Of a stretch of DNA of 64,000 bases, positions 27,252 through 37,019 are shown in pieces. Position 1 is the stretch's first letter. Each line of letters starts with the position of its first letter. Source of the stretch: Hydrogenophaga sp. (GTDB lineage: Bacteria; Pseudomonadota; Gammaproteobacteria; Burkholderiales; Burkholderiaceae_C); NCBI RefSeq assembly GCF_018780075.1, contig NZ_JADMKB010000003.1, forward strand, positions 124,001 through 188,000, written 5' to 3'. The notes beneath the pieces were generated by a model. The model had not been told where the DNA came from. It saw only the letters and a program-made list of their open reading frames with translations, and searched no databases. The position numbers and the translations under genes were made by a program.

Positions 27252-28793
27252 ATGGCCGAACCGATGCTGATTGCCCAGAACCAGAACATTCAGTGCCACC
27301 TGCTGCCCGGCCTCGCGAACCGCCACGGCCTGATCACCGGCGCGACCGGCACCGGCAAGACGGTGACGCTGCAAACCCTGGCCGAGCAGTTCTCCAACAT
27401 CGGCGTGCCGGTGTTCATGGCCGACGTCAAGGGCGATCTCTCGGGCATCAGCCAGAAGGGCAGCTTCGGCGAGAAGATCAGCAAGGTCTTGCAGGAGCGC
27501 GGTATCACCCTTCCTGCCTCGCAGGCCTGCCCTGCCATGCTGTGGGACGTGTTCGGCGAACTCGGCCACCCGGTGCGCGCCACCGTCAGCGACATGGGCC
27601 CGCTGCTGCTGGCGCGCATGCTCAACCTCAACGACACGCAGTCGGGCGTGCTCAACCTGGTGTTCAAAATCGCCGACGACAACGGCCTGCTGCTGCTCGA
27701 CATGAAGGACCTGCGGGCCATGCTGCAGCACATCGGCGACAACGCCAAGCAGTTCACCACCGAGTACGGCAACATCAGCGCGGCCAGCATCGGCGCCATC
27801 CAGCGCGGGATGATGCAAATCGAACAGCAAGGCGGCGACAAATTCTTTGGCGAGCCCATGCTCGACATCAACGACTTCATGCAGACCGAGCGCGGCAAGG
27901 GTGTGATCAACATCCTCGCGGCCGACAAGCTGTTGAATGCCCCTCGCCTGTACGCGACCTTCCTGCTGTGGATGCTGTCGGAGCTGTTTGAAAGCCTGCC
28001 TGAAATCGGCGACCCCGACAAACCCAAACTCGTGTTTTTCTTCGACGAGGCCCACCTGCTGTTCGACGAAGCGCCCAAGGTGCTGGTCGAGCGCATCGAG
28101 CTGGTCGTGCGCTTGGTTCGTTCCAAGGGCGTGGGCGTGTATTTCGTGACCCAGAACCCGCTGGACATTCCCGACAGTGTGCTCGGCCAGCTGGGCAACC
28201 GGGTGCAGCACGCCCTGCGCGCGTTCACCCCGCGCGACCAGAAGGCCGTGAGGTCCACCGCGCAAACCATGCGCCCCAAGGCCGGGCTGGACATCGAAGC
28301 TGCCATCACCGAACTGGCCGTTGGCGAAGCCTTGGTAAGCCTGTTGGACACCAAGGGCCGCCCAAGCGAAACCGAGCGTGTGTTTGTGCTGCCGCCGGGC
28401 AGCCAGCTGGGCCCGATCACCCCCGAGCAGCGCCAGGCCCTGCTCCAGAACTCGCTGGTGGCCGGTGTGTACGAAAAGGTGGTGGACCGGGAAAGTGCCT
28501 ACGAAATGTTTCGCAAGCACGCAGGCGCCACTGAAGAAGCGCCGGCCGAAGCCGACGATGCCCCCAGGGCGCCGCGCATTCCAGGTGCCGCGAAAAAGGA
28601 GGCAGAGGCACCAGGCGGCGGTATCGGTGGCATGCTCAACGAAGCCTTGTTCGGCCGCACGGGTCCCCGCGGTGGCCAGTACGACGGCCTGGTGCAGACC
28701 ATGGCCAAAACCGCCGCGCGCAGCGTGGCCAGCGGCATCGGTCGCCAGATCGTGCGCGGCGTGCTGGGCAGCTTGCTGGGTGGCAAGCGTTGA
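27252..28793 (+). CDS. HerA/YjgR-type helicase-like ATPase (DUF853)
   Basis: 513 residues from ATG 27252, which has GAGG nine bases upstream; the frame is open to ATG 27198. Walker A G-A-T-G-T-G-K-T at about 35 and a Walker [10 protein letters not shown]. The order and the A-D-V-K-G-D-L-S-G motif match the YjgR family of HerA-FtsK-like ATPases. Biological role is not established. The C-terminal 70 residues are Ala/Glu-rich then Gly-rich. Its stop overlaps the next gene. Confidence 0.85.
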   Translation: MAEPMLIAQNQNIQCHLLPGLANRHGLITGATGTGKTVTLQTLAEQFSNIGVPVFMADVKGDLSGISQKGSFGEKISKVLQERGITLPASQACPAMLWDVFGELGHPVRATVSDMGPLLLARMLNLNDTQSGVLNLVFKIADDNGLLLLDMKDLRAMLQHIGDNAKQFTTEYGNISAASIGAIQRGMMQIEQQGGDKFFGEPMLDINDFMQTERGKGVINILAADKLLNAPRLYATFLLWMLSELFESLPEIGDPDKPKLVFFFDEAHLLFDEAPKVLVERIELVVRLVRSKGVGVYFVTQNPLDIPDSVLGQLGNRVQHALRAFTPRDQKAVRSTAQTMRPKAGLDIEAAITELAVGEALVSLLDTKGRPSETERVFVLPPGSQLGPITPEQRQALLQNSLVAGVYEKVVDRESAYEMFRKHAGATEEAPAEADDAPRAPRIPGAAKKEAEAPGGGIGGMLNEALFGRTGPRGGQYDGLVQTMAKTAARSVASGIGRQIVRGVLGSLLGGKR

Positions 28794-29293
28794 AGGTCGT
28801 CAAAGTGCTGGTCTACGCGCTGCTGGCCTTGGTCGTGGCCTTGCTGGCAGCGGCCCAGATGGGGATGCTGACGGGTCGGCAACCCGCCGACCTGGGCGTG
28901 AAGCAAGGGCGCCTGAAAGCACCATCGAACACCCCCAACAGCGTGTCGAGTCAGGCCGATCTGTACCCGGATCACCCGCAACGGGCCGAAGCGATGATCG
29001 AGGCGCTGCCGCTCAAACACGGCGATGCATCGGCCTCTGTCCAGGCACTGGTCACCGCGCTGTCTTCGCTGCAAGGTGTGTCGATCATTGAACAGCGGCA
29101 CGACTATGTGCATGCCGAGGCCCAGACGCCCTGGCTGAAGTTTGTCGATGACATGGAGTTCTGGGTGAACCCGGAGCGCCAGGTCATTGAAGTCCGCAGC
29201 GCCAGCCGGATGGGGCGCAAGGACTTTGGGGTCAACCGCCTGCGCATCGAGGCCCTGCGAAGAACCTACCTGGCGGACTCAGCCGCCTCCTGA
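28790..29293 (+). CDS. DUF1499 domain protein, membrane-anchored
   Basis: 167 residues. TTG start inside a TTGA overlap with the preceding gene. One N-terminal transmembrane helix ([17 protein letters not shown]), then a DUF1499 domain: [28 protein letters not shown] and [20 protein letters not shown]. Function unknown. Confidence 0.8.
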   Translation: MKVVKVLVYALLALVVALLAAAQMGMLTGRQPADLGVKQGRLKAPSNTPNSVSSQADLYPDHPQRAEAMIEALPLKHGDASASVQALVTALSSLQGVSIIEQRHDYVHAEAQTPWLKFVDDMEFWVNPERQVIEVRSASRMGRKDFGVNRLRIEALRRTYLADSAAS

Positions 29294-29320
29294 ACCGATT
29301 TGCCACCGCAAGGACTTCAC

Positions 29321-30094
29321 ATGCCCGCGCTCCGCCCTCTCCTTCCCCGCGGCCTTCTGGCCCTGTCCGCCTTGTTGTCGGCCTGCGGTGGCGGCAGCAG
29401 CAGCGACGACGCCGGCAGCGGGACGACCGCCCAGAAGGTGGCCAGTTGCGGCACCGACGGCGGCACCCTGCGCATCATGCCGCTGGGCGACTCGATCACC
29501 GAAGCCGAAGCCGGCCACAACAGCTACCGCCGCGTGCTCTGGCAGCGCCTGAACGGCGCAGGCTGTGTGGTCGATCTCGTGGGCAGCAAATCGGGCGTCT
29601 CCCGTGGGTCCCGGGACAGCGGCCCCACGGCGCCCCCGAACGCCGACTTCGACCAGGACCACGAGGGGTACTGGGACTACTCAGTGAATCAACTCCTGCC
29701 CCGGATTTCCGGTCTTGTGGGCCAGTCCAACCCCGATGTGGTCCTGATCCATCTGGGCACCAACGATGTGCTGGCCGGTCAAGGCGCCAGTGGCATTGCC
29801 CAGGAGCTGGGCGGTGTGATCGACGCGATCCGCGCCAGCAAGGCCGACACGCACATCCTGCTCGCGAAGATCATCCCCGCCAGCCCCGACCCGTCCGGCA
29901 CGGCGGCGCTGAACCGGCTGGTGGATGGTGTGGCAACGACGCGCTCCAGTGCCACCTCGCCCATCGCGGTGGTCAACCAGGCCGCTGGGTACTCGCTCGG
30001 CGACAACTACGACGGTGTGCATCCCAACCCGACGGGTGAATCGAAGCTCGGCAACAAGTGGGCGGACGCGGTGCTGGCCTGGCGCACGCGCTGA
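29321..30094 (+). CDS. SGNH/GDSL hydrolase lipoprotein
   Basis: 257 residues from ATG 29321 (AAGGA upstream). Lipoprotein signal with lipobox L-S-A-C, lipidated C22, then a Gly/Ser linker. Catalytic blocks are visible: G56-D-S58-I-T with Ser58 as nucleophile, L-G-T-N148-D, and D231-G-V-H234. Likely an envelope esterase or acyl hydrolase acting on carbohydrate or lipid; substrate unknown. A strong terminator follows. Confidence 0.85.
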   Translation: MPALRPLLPRGLLALSALLSACGGGSSSDDAGSGTTAQKVASCGTDGGTLRIMPLGDSITEAEAGHNSYRRVLWQRLNGAGCVVDLVGSKSGVSRGSRDSGPTAPPNADFDQDHEGYWDYSVNQLLPRISGLVGQSNPDVVLIHLGTNDVLAGQGASGIAQELGGVIDAIRASKADTHILLAKIIPASPDPSGTAALNRLVDGVATTRSSATSPIAVVNQAAGYSLGDNYDGVHPNPTGESKLGNKWADAVLAWRTR

Positions 30095-30116
30095 CCCGGT
30101 CAGCGAGCAAGCCATG

Positions 30117-30144
30117 AAAAAAGCCCGGCATGCCGGGCTTTTTT
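30117..30144. terminator. Bidirectional intrinsic terminator
   Basis: A 28-bp perfect palindrome: A6 then GCCCGGCATGCCGGGC then T6. It lies between the plus-strand SGNH gene and the 3' end of minus-strand clpA and can end both transcripts. Confidence 0.92.
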
Positions 30145-30174
30145 GTTGGTGGGACACGGGAGGGAACTGACCGC

Positions 30175-32511
30175 TCAGCCCGTGGTGGCCTCTTCCGGCT
30201 TGGCCTTGCCTTCTTTCTTGGGCACGGGGAGGATGTCGAGCTTCACTTCCTGCGTCTCTTTGCCGTCTTCACCGGTCTTGGTTTCCAGGTCCACCGTCAG
30301 GCGCCCGCCATCGACCAGGCGACCGAACAGCAGCTCGTCGGCCAGCGCACGACGGATCGTGTCCTGGATCAGGCGCTGCATCGGACGCGCCCCCATGAGC
30401 GGATCGAAACCCTTCTTGGCCAGGTGCTTGCGCAGCGCGTCGGTGAACGTGACTTCCACCTTTTTCTCGGCCAGCTGGCCTTCGAGCTGCAGCAGGAACT
30501 TGTCCACCACCCGCATGATGACGTTCTCGTCGAGCGCCTTGAAGCTGACCATGGCGTCCAGCCGGTTGCGGAACTCGGGGGTGAACAGGCGTTTGATGTC
30601 GCCCATCTCATCACCCGATTCGCGCGGGTTGGTGAACCCGATGGTGGCCTTGTTCATGGTCTCGGCACCCGCGTTCGTCGTCATGATGATGATGACGTTG
30701 CGGAAGTCGGCCTTGCGCCCGTTGTTGTCGGTCAGCGTGCCGTGGTCCATGACCTGCAGCAACACGTTGAAGATGTCCGGGTGCGCCTTCTCGATTTCAT
30801 CGAGCAGCAGCACGCAATGCGGCTTCTTCGTGATGGCCTCGGTCAGCAAGCCACCCTGGTCAAAGCCCACGTAGCCCGGAGGGGCGCCGATCAGGCGGCT
30901 CACCGCGTGACGCTCCATGTACTCGGACATGTCGAAGCGCAGCAGGTCGATGCCCATGATGTAGGCCAGCTGCTTGGCGGCCTCGGTCTTGCCGACACCC
31001 GTGGGGCCGCTGAACAGGAAGGCGCCGATCGGCTTGTCGCTCTTGCCCAGGCCGGAGCGGGCCATCTTCACACTGGCCGCCAGGACTTCCAGCGCCTTGT
31101 CCTGACCGAACACCACGCTCTTCAGGTCGCGCTCCAGGGTCTGCAGCTTGCCGCGGTCGTCGTTGGAGACGTTGGCCGGCGGGATGCGCGCAATCTTGGC
31201 CACGATCTCTTCGACCTCGGTCTTGCTGATGGTTTTCTTGCGCTTGGACATCGGCAGGATGCGCTGGGCGGCACCGGCTTCGTCGATCACGTCGATCGCC
31301 TTGTCGGGCAGGTGGCGGTCGTTGATGTACTTGGCGCTGAGCTCGGCCGCGGCCTGCAGGGCGGCCAGGGCGTACTTGACGCCGTGGTGCTCTTCAAAGC
31401 GGGACTTGAGCCCCTTGAGGATGTCCACCGTCTCCTGCACGGTCGGCTCGACCACGTCCACCTTCTGGAACCGGCGGCTCAGCGCGGCGTCTTTCTCGAA
31501 GATGCCACGGTACTCGGTGAAGGTGGTCGCGCCAATGCACTTGAGCTGGCCACTGGACAGCGCGGGCTTGAGCAGGTTGGACGCGTCCAGGGTGCCGCCC
31601 GAAGCCGCACCCGCACCGATCAAGGTGTGGATTTCGTCGATGAAGAGGATCGCGTTGGGCTTGTCCTTCAGCGACTTGAGCACGCCCTTGAGGCGCTGCT
31701 CGAAGTCCCCGCGGTACTTGGTGCCGGCCAGCAGCGCGCCCATGTCCAGGGAATACACGCTGGACTCGGCCAGGATCTCGGGCACGTCACCCTGCGTGAT
31801 GCGCCAGGCCAGGCCCTCGGCAATGGCGGTCTTGCCCACGCCAGCCTCGCCCACCAGCAAGGGGTTGTTCTTGCGGCGGCGGCACAGGATCTGGATGACG
31901 CGCTCGACCTCGTACTCGCGGCCGATCAGCGGATCGATCTTGCCGTCTTTGGCCAGCTGGTTGAGGTTCTGGGTGAACTGCTCCAGGGGCGAGGCCTTTT
32001 CGTTCTGCTTCGCTTCGCCAGCCTCTTCGTTTTCGGCCGCGCTCTCGCCGGGCTTGTTCGCCTCGGGTGGATCGCTTTTTCGGATGCCGTGAGCGATGAA
32101 GTTCACCACGTCCAGGCGCGTGACGCCCTGCTGGTGGAGGTAATAGACGGCGTGGGAATCTTTCTCACCGAAGATCGCCACCAGCACGTTGGCACCAGTG
32201 ACTTCCTTCTTGCCGTTGCCGGTGGACTGCACATGCATGATGGCGCGCTGGATCACGCGCTGGAAACCCAGCGTGGGCTGGGTGTCCACCTCGTCGGTGC
32301 CGGCGACCTGGGGCGTGTTGTCCTTGATGAAATTGGTCAGGGACTTGCGCAGGTCGTCGATGTTGGCCGAACAGGCCCGCAACACCTCGGCGGCGCTGGG
32401 GTTGTCGAGCAAGGCGAGCAGCAGGTGCTCGACCGTGATGAATTCGTGTCGCTGTTGCCGGGCCTCGACGAAGGCCATATGCAAGCTGACTTCAAGTTCC
32501 TGGGCAATCAT
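30175..32511 (-). CDS. clpA: ATP-dependent Clp protease ATP-binding subunit ClpA
   Basis: 778 residues. N-domain, then AAA-1 with Walker A G-E-A-G-V-G-K-T and Walker [10 protein letters not shown], then AAA-2 with G-P-T-G-V-G-K-T-E and [10 protein letters not shown] ClpP-docking loop T-I-G-F follows the second Walker B. An acidic low-complexity insert (residues about 150-175) separates N-domain and AAA-1. It unfolds N-degron and other substrates for ClpP; clpS, the N-degron adaptor, lies 92 bp upstream. Confidence 0.96.
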   Translation of the reverse strand: MIAQELEVSLHMAFVEARQQRHEFITVEHLLLALLDNPSAAEVLRACSANIDDLRKSLTNFIKDNTPQVAGTDEVDTQPTLGFQRVIQRAIMHVQSTGNGKKEVTGANVLVAIFGEKDSHAVYYLHQQGVTRLDVVNFIAHGIRKSDPPEANKPGESAAENEEAGEAKQNEKASPLEQFTQNLNQLAKDGKIDPLIGREYEVERVIQILCRRRKNNPLLVGEAGVGKTAIAEGLAWRITQGDVPEILAESSVYSLDMGALLAGTKYRGDFEQRLKGVLKSLKDKPNAILFIDEIHTLIGAGAASGGTLDASNLLKPALSSGQLKCIGATTFTEYRGIFEKDAALSRRFQKVDVVEPTVQETVDILKGLKSRFEEHHGVKYALAALQAAAELSAKYINDRHLPDKAIDVIDEAGAAQRILPMSKRKKTISKTEVEEIVAKIARIPPANVSNDDRGKLQTLERDLKSVVFGQDKALEVLAASVKMARSGLGKSDKPIGAFLFSGPTGVGKTEAAKQLAYIMGIDLLRFDMSEYMERHAVSRLIGAPPGYVGFDQGGLLTEAITKKPHCVLLLDEIEKAHPDIFNVLLQVMDHGTLTDNNGRKADFRNVIIIMTTNAGAETMNKATIGFTNPRESGDEMGDIKRLFTPEFRNRLDAMVSFKALDENVIMRVVDKFLLQLEGQLAEKKVEVTFTDALRKHLAKKGFDPLMGARPMQRLIQDTIRRALADELLFGRLVDGGRLTVDLETKTGEDGKETQEVKLDILPVPKKEGKAKPEEATTG

Positions 32512-32603
32512 GGACGCTTCCTTTGGGCTGGGGGTGGTCTGAAACGCGAACGTCTGCGGGGTGAATTAGAGGGAAGAGACCATCAAATGGGGCGGATACG
32601 TCT

Positions 32604-32960
32604 TTATTCAACAGGTTCGCTCAGGCATTGCAGCGGATGACCTGCGCCACGGGCCGCTGCCAGCACCTGATCGACCTTGGTGCCAGCCACATCGCGGGAA
32701 TACACCCCGCAGATGCCTTTGCCTTCAAGGTGGATCTTCAACATGATCTGGGTCGCGGTCTCGCGGTCCTTGCTGAAAAATTCCTGAATCACATGCACCA
32801 CGAACTCCATGGGCGTGAAATCGTCGTTGAGGAGCACCACCTGAAACATCTGCGGCGGTTTGACTCGCTGCGTGCGACGCTCAAGCACCACCGAGTCGTC
32901 ACTGCCCACGCCGGGTGGCAAGACGGGATTGGGAGGTTTTTTCGGATTCTGGGTCGCCAT
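32604..32960 (-). CDS. clpS: ATP-dependent Clp protease adaptor ClpS
   Basis: 118 residues. Core motif [18 protein letters not shown] at about 41-58 gives the N-degron pocket residues (N-D-D, M), followed by [11 protein letters not shown]. Delivers N-end-rule substrates to ClpA. ATG 32960 gives the usual MATQ-type start; an ATG three codons upstream and a long open frame beyond it are not supported by family length. Confidence 0.94.
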   Translation of the reverse strand: MATQNPKKPPNPVLPPGVGSDDSVVLERRTQRVKPPQMFQVVLLNDDFTPMEFVVHVIQEFFSKDRETATQIMLKIHLEGKGICGVYSRDVAGTKVDQVLAAARGAGHPLQCLSEPVE

Positions 32961-33321
32961 GAAAACCATTCTAGCGGTCCCGCCCGAGCATCCCCGCGGT
33001 GGGGACAAATGGTGGAGCGAATCGCCACGGATGGGCTGGAAAGGGCCCGGGATGGCGCATGGCAAGGGCGGGTCGGCATGGTCTGATTGTGGGCCGCCCG
33101 GCAAGTTCAAAACCACCGAGTAAGCGCACTTCCAGGGGGTATATGTGATTTTTAAGGCATTGACGGCGGTGGACCGAGGTGGGGATCGCCCCCTCAGCGA
33201 TCGGCCGACCGCCAGCCACCCCAGCGGTTCGGCCATGTCCGACCGATGGCGGCTCCCCAGCCGTGCCCCTGCCCGGCTCGCCAGCCGAGAGGGTTCCCCG
33301 GGGTTCGCCATCGCCACGGGA
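32961..33321. other. 361-bp gap between clpS and nifQ
   Basis: No gene is supported here. It marks the left edge of the nif region: clpS upstream sequence on one side, nifQ 3' end on the other, both minus strand. It contains GC-rich inverted segments that could fold but no clear T-tailed terminator, and an AT-rich patch near 33137-33160 (GTATATGTGATTTTTAAG) that may carry the clpS promoter. I cannot define its elements. Confidence 0.5.
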
Positions 33322-33780
33322 TCAGCCGCCCGATGACGCGTTCACCAGGGTCGCTCGCGGTTCAAGGCGATCTGGCGCACCCAGCTCCGGGCCGAAACAC
33401 ACCCCATGATCGGAACAGTCGCCGCAGCTGGGCGACTTGCAGATCAGGATCTCTTCCCGTTCGCACAGCTGGCGGTAGAGAAACTTCTTCCACCTCATGT
33501 TCTGCGTGTTGCGCGCGGCCAGCGCGGGAAAGATGTGGGCGATCAGCGCCGACAGCGCCTCGCGCGACGGCATGCCCAGGTCCTGCCACAGGTGCCGGTC
33601 CCCCAGGGTGGCGCAGGCCAGCGTCCACGACAGCTCCAGGCGCTCGGCCGACGTGGTCGCCGAGAGGTCGGCATGCGCCAGCAACAGGCTCTGCACCTCG
33701 TCCACCTCGTCGCGTCGCACGCGGATCAGCGGCTCCAGGGCGGCCCAGTCGGGAGCAGGTTTCACCAGCAGCGTGGCCAT
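33322..33780 (-). CDS. nifQ: NifQ, molybdenum donor for FeMo-cofactor synthesis
   Basis: 152 residues, a little shorter than most NifQ. The diagnostic C-terminal cluster C114-x4-C119-x2-C122-x5-C128 ([15 protein letters not shown]) binds an Fe-S/Mo cluster. NifQ supplies Mo to the NifE-N/NifH assembly complex. Last gene of the nifE-to-nifQ operon, 6 bp after fdxB. Confidence 0.9.
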   Translation of the reverse strand: MATLLVKPAPDWAALEPLIRVRRDEVDEVQSLLLAHADLSATTSAERLELSWTLACATLGDRHLWQDLGMPSREALSALIAHIFPALAARNTQNMRWKKFLYRQLCEREEILICKSPSCGDCSDHGVCFGPELGAPDRLEPRATLVNASSGG

Positions 33781-33786
33781 GGCCGC

Positions 33787-34101
33787 TCACGCCGCCGGGG
33801 CCGCGGCGTGCGTGTAGCACTTTTTCGGGCAGATCTTCGAGCAGGCGGTGCAGCCGATGCACAGCTCCTGGTGCGCGATGGTCATGACCTTCTTCTCGTA
33901 TTCCTCGTCGTCATCATCGTCGTCGAGGCTGACCGAGATGCGCTCGCCCTCGTCGGTCAGGCCCACGAGTTCGAGCACGCCGCGCGGGCAGACCTTGAAG
34001 CAGCGGCCGCAGCCGATGCATTTTTCCTCGTCGAGCGAGGCCACAAAAGTCGGCGTCCAGGTGGCGCCGCTGGGCAGGGTGACGCTGAAATGTTCGCTCA
34101 T
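33787..34101 (-). CDS. fdxB: Nif-specific ferredoxin III (2 x [4Fe-4S])
   Basis: 104 residues. Two clusters: C28-x2-C31-x2-C34-x3-C38-P and C81-x2-C84-x2-C87-x3-C91-P, plus C95. The segment between them contains a run of six Asp followed by Glu (residues 60-67). This family occurs only in nif clusters next to nifX/nifQ and is thought to give electrons to nitrogenase or to cofactor assembly. ATG 34101 begins [10 protein letters not shown]. Confidence 0.93.
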   Translation of the reverse strand: MSEHFSVTLPSGATWTPTFVASLDEEKCIGCGRCFKVCPRGVLELVGLTDEGERISVSLDDDDDDEEYEKKVMTIAHQELCIGCTACSKICPKKCYTHAAAPAA

Positions 34102-34140
34102 GAGACAAACTCCTTGGCGGTGTGAGCGGCTTCGTGCAAG

Positions 34141-34214
34141 GCACCCGTGGAACCGGCTGTGCCGGGCCACCAGGTGCGTCCCCGTGGGGGAAGACGCGAA
34201 GCGGCGCAGGGGGA
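34141..34214. repeat. Dispersed GC-rich intergenic repeat
   Basis: CACCCGTGGAACCGGCTGTG...CCGGG, then CCCCGTGGGGG, then GACGCGAAGCGGCGCAGGGG. Ends two bases before the DUF683 stop, filling the gap to fdxB. One of six copies; see findings. Confidence 0.8.
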
Positions 34215-34412
34215 TCAGGTGATGGCGGCGACGGCCTTGCGCAGGTCCATCAACGTGGCGTGGGTGTCGTGGCAGCGCTGGGCCACCGAGAGGATGTTTT
34301 CCCACCCTGTCGGCAGGTCCTCGGACAGGTCGTGCAGGTCCATCTTGGCCTGCGTGGCCTGGGCGTTGGCCTTCTTCAGGCGCGCCTTGAGTTCGTCGGT
34401 GGTTTCACTCAT
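34215..34412 (-). CDS. Small nif-associated DUF683/CCE_0567-type protein
   Basis: 65 residues from ATG 34412: two predicted helices ([30 protein letters not shown] and [12 protein letters not shown]). This Rop-like helical hairpin (PF05082) is found next to nifX/DUF269 in many diazotrophs; a cyanobacterial member binds metal. Exact role unknown. A His and Cys pair (C-H-D-T-H) could be a metal site. Confidence 0.88.
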   Translation of the reverse strand: MSETTDELKARLKKANAQATQAKMDLHDLSEDLPTGWENILSVAQRCHDTHATLMDLRKAVAAIT

Positions 34413-34460
34413 GGTGATACTCCAAAGGGTACAGATCGAGCGAAGTGACTTCGCCGGGAA

Positions 34461-34512
34461 CACCGCGGAACCGGCTTTGCCGGGCCGCAGGTGTTGCCCC
34501 CTTGAGGGGGGA
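34461..34512. repeat. Dispersed GC-rich intergenic repeat, truncated
   Basis: CACCGCGGAACCGGCTTTGC...CGGGCCGCAGGTG followed by CCCCCTTGAGGGGGG, but lacking the GACGCGAAGCGGCGC arm. Lies between DUF683 and DUF269 genes. Confidence 0.75.
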
Positions 34513-34555
34513 TTCGGCTACACGCAGTGAGCAAGAAACGGGGGTGGGCTCCATT

Positions 34556-35044
34556 TCAGGCTCCGTATTGAGCAACTGCGGGGAACTCGCGGATCATGGC
34601 AACGGCCTCGGTCAGGAACTTGCTGCCCGCGTCGGACAGCTTGGCCAGCGAGGGGAAACCGAAGCGGTGCACGTCGCGCAGCTGCTTGTTGACCACCACC
34701 AGGCGGCCGGCGATCAGCACCATGCGGCCAAAGCCTTCGTGGCTCATCTTCATCATGGGTGAAACCATCTGGCCGGTCTCGCGCTCGATCGCCACCGCGA
34801 TGGCGTTGTAGAAGATCTCCAGGTGCCACAGCGTCTCAGGGTCCGGGTCGCCCATGATGGGCAGCGCGCGACGTTCCTCCTCGGTGTGGATGAAGGGCTT
34901 GAGCAGCTGCAGGTCGGTCTTGCCTTCCCAGCTGCCGTGCGTGTCCTGCGCGCGCATCTGCTTGATCAGCTGCTGCACGAAGGGCGTGGTGAGAAAAGCC
35001 TCATCGCTCTCAGGCGCGAGTTCGGGGGTGGCGGTGGCGTTCAT
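34556..35044 (-). CDS. NifX-associated nitrogen fixation protein (DUF269)
   Basis: 162 residues. [19 protein letters not shown] near residue 22 and the later [17 protein letters not shown] are typical of DUF269 (PF03270), which is always linked with nifX. Probably helps FeMo-cofactor maturation or trafficking; no catalytic motif is seen. ATG overlaps the nifX stop by 4 bp. Confidence 0.92.
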   Translation of the reverse strand: MNATATPELAPESDEAFLTTPFVQQLIKQMRAQDTHGSWEGKTDLQLLKPFIHTEEERRALPIMGDPDPETLWHLEIFYNAIAVAIERETGQMVSPMMKMSHEGFGRMVLIAGRLVVVNKQLRDVHRFGFPSLAKLSDAGSKFLTEAVAMIREFPAVAQYGA

Positions 35045-35451
35045 GGGGTGACCTCGTCGTCTTCAAAATCGAATGCGCGTTCTTCGTCCTTGGCCAGGGC
35101 CTTGCGCAGCCAGGGCGGCGGCGTGCCTTGCAGCACGGCCTGCAGCTTGTCCAGGATCTCGTTGATGTTCTCGGGCTGCGGCACCTTGATCGGGTGGATC
35201 TTCATGGCCACGACACGCGCCGCGCCCGAGCCTCCGATGGCCGCCACATAGAGGATCGCGCAGTCCTTGATGGCCTCGAGCTTGGGTGCGAGCTTGTCCT
35301 CGTCGCCGTCTTCTTCGAGCTTGTCGCCGAACTCGAAGCTCTCGACAAACTGGTGGCCGGCGGCCGAGATCTCGTAGACAACGATGCTCTTGGCCCAGCC
35401 GAAGTGCGCGTCCACGCGCTCCTTGTCCTGGGTGGCGAAGGCGATCTTCAT
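35041..35451 (-). CDS. nifX: NifX, FeMo-cofactor/NifB-co carrier
   Basis: 136 residues: [20 protein letters not shown], with the conserved His16 and the [14 protein letters not shown] fold of the dinitrogenase iron-molybdenum cofactor-binding family. It shuttles cofactor precursors between NifB, NifEN and NifDK. An acidic loop E-E-D-G-D-E-D is visible. 140 bp separate it from nifN; a repeat and a possible sigma-54 site lie there. Confidence 0.94.
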   Translation of the reverse strand: MKIAFATQDKERVDAHFGWAKSIVVYEISAAGHQFVESFEFGDKLEEDGDEDKLAPKLEAIKDCAILYVAAIGGSGAARVVAMKIHPIKVPQPENINEILDKLQAVLQGTPPPWLRKALAKDEERAFDFEDDEVTP

Positions 35452-35485
35452 GGCGTTTCTCCTGGGTGGGTCAAAAGTTCCTGAA

Positions 35486-35501
35486 TGCAGACGCCGGTCC
35501 A
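35486..35501 (-). promoter_or_regulatory. Weak sigma-54-like site before nifX
   Basis: Minus strand TGGACCGGCGTCTGCA keeps the essential GG and GC at the right 10-bp spacing but differs from TGGCAC-N5-TTGCA elsewhere. It is about 35 bp before the nifX ATG. It may be chance. Confidence 0.3.
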
Positions 35502-35504
35502 GAG

Positions 35505-35580
35505 CACCCGTGGAACCGGCTTCGCCGGGCCACAGGGTGCGTCCCCCTGCAAGGGGGAAGACGCGAAGCGGCGCAGGGGG
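35505..35580. repeat. Dispersed GC-rich intergenic repeat, full copy
   Basis: Best full copy: CACCCGTGGAACCGGC TTCG GCCGGG-type hairpin closed by CACCC/GGGTG, then CCCCCTGCAAGGGGG, then GACGCGAAGCGGCGCAGGGG. Sits between nifN (downstream end) and nifX. Confidence 0.85.
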
Positions 35581-35591
35581 TGTCTCATATT

Positions 35592-36995
35592 TCAGGCGCT
35601 GGCGGCTGCCAGCTGGGTGGATGGGAGGCGATCGCTGCCGCTGCCGTCGAGCCGGCGTGTGGCGAGCTGCGCTTCGGGCGTGAGCGGCCAGTCGCCTGCG
35701 TGGTGGTGGGCGATGCGCTGAATCATCAGGTTGGCGATTTCAAAGATCAGGTTCATGGTGCCGCGGTAGCCCACGCTCACCTTGTGCGCGTTGCCGATGC
35801 GGTCGAACACCGGAAAGCCCACGCGCAACAGCGGTTTGTCCAGGCGCTCGGCGGCCTGCCGGCCATGTGAATGCGTGACCAGCAGGTCGCAGTCGGCACC
35901 AGCGGTCTCCAGGTCTTCGAGATCGCCGAGCAGCACCTGCTCGGCCGGCAGCAGGGCATGGGCGGGCGACTGCGTGGTGCTGATGCAGCACTTCAGCTCG
36001 GCGCCCATGTCGTGCAGCAGACCGCCCAGGGCCAGCAGAAGGTCGGGCTCGGCGGCGATGGCCACCTTCACGCCACCGGTGTAGAAATGGCCGTCGAGCA
36101 TGGCGTCGAGCAGCTGGCTGCGCTGACGCCGGTACTTGGCCGGCACGGGCTTGCCCGACAGCTGCGAGAGGCGCAGCAGGAAGCGGTCGTTGCAGGCCAG
36201 GCCGGTCAGGCGCTCGAAGATCTCCAGCGGCGTGCCGGCGATGGCTTCCAGCGCCTCGGCGCCTTCGCGCGTCTGCTCGCCGATGCCCAGCGTGAAGGCC
36301 GAGGCGCCCGCGGCGCGGATCTGCTCGAGCGTCGTACCGCCCAAGGTGGTGCCGCGCCAGTCGGGCGCGATGTGGCCGTCGAGCGAGCCCGAGATGTCGG
36401 GCAACACGATGGGGTTCAGGCCAAAGGCCTGGACGATCTCGCGCAGCTCGTCGATGTCGCTCGGCGTGAGGTGGCTGCCGGGCAGCAGTGTGACCTGGTC
36501 AGCCACCACCGGCAGCGGTTTGACCAGCGCCTTGGCGATGGCGGTGATGGCGTGTTTGAAGCCGTCTTCGAACGCGCCCACGTAGTCGGGCGTCGACACG
36601 TACACGATTTCCGTGTCGGCCAGCTCGGGGTGGCGCTGGCGCGCGGTAACGAGGTAGCCGTCGACGTCGTCACCCTTGGTTTCGGTGAGACCGGTGGAGC
36701 AGATGGCAATCACCTGGGGCGCATTGCGTTTGCGGATGTTGAGCAGCGCCGCTTCGAGGTTCTCGTAGCCACCCATGATGGTGGTGACCTCGTTCATGGC
36801 CGTGGTCTGCAGCGGGATCGCTTCCTTGAAATGGCGCACCAGCAGCACCAGGCCAAACGAGGTGCAACCCTGCGAGCCGTGCATCACCGGCATGCAGGCG
36901 TCCAGCCCCAGAAAGGCGAAGCTCGCGCCCAGCGGCTGGCTCATCTTGAGCGGGTTGACGGTGCAGGCTTTTTTGGATTCGACGACGCGTGCCAT
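35592..36995 (-). CDS. nifN: NifN, FeMo-cofactor scaffold beta subunit
   Basis: 467 residues, NifK paralogue. N-terminal cysteines in K-K-A-C-T-V-N-P-L-K-M-S-Q-P-L-G, H-G-S-Q-G-C-T-S-F and A-I-C-S-T-G-L-T-E-T correspond to the P-cluster ligand positions that in NifEN hold a [4Fe-4S] cluster with NifE. With NifE it forms the heterotetramer on which NifB-co is matured into FeMo-co. 24 bp after nifE. Confidence 0.97.
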   Translation of the reverse strand: MARVVESKKACTVNPLKMSQPLGASFAFLGLDACMPVMHGSQGCTSFGLVLLVRHFKEAIPLQTTAMNEVTTIMGGYENLEAALLNIRKRNAPQVIAICSTGLTETKGDDVDGYLVTARQRHPELADTEIVYVSTPDYVGAFEDGFKHAITAIAKALVKPLPVVADQVTLLPGSHLTPSDIDELREIVQAFGLNPIVLPDISGSLDGHIAPDWRGTTLGGTTLEQIRAAGASAFTLGIGEQTREGAEALEAIAGTPLEIFERLTGLACNDRFLLRLSQLSGKPVPAKYRRQRSQLLDAMLDGHFYTGGVKVAIAAEPDLLLALGGLLHDMGAELKCCISTTQSPAHALLPAEQVLLGDLEDLETAGADCDLLVTHSHGRQAAERLDKPLLRVGFPVFDRIGNAHKVSVGYRGTMNLIFEIANLMIQRIAHHHAGDWPLTPEAQLATRRLDGSGSDRLPSTQLAAASA

Positions 36996-37019
36996 GACTG
37001 TGCTTTCGGTGCGGGTGAA

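Noticed and set aside
30130-32640. 836-codon plus-strand frame opposite clpA
   Set aside because: Mirror frame of clpA; no motif or ribosome site.
32961-33317. In-frame upstream extension of clpS to 237 residues
   Set aside because: The extra 119 residues are low-complexity and unlike any ClpS; ATG 32960 gives the family length.
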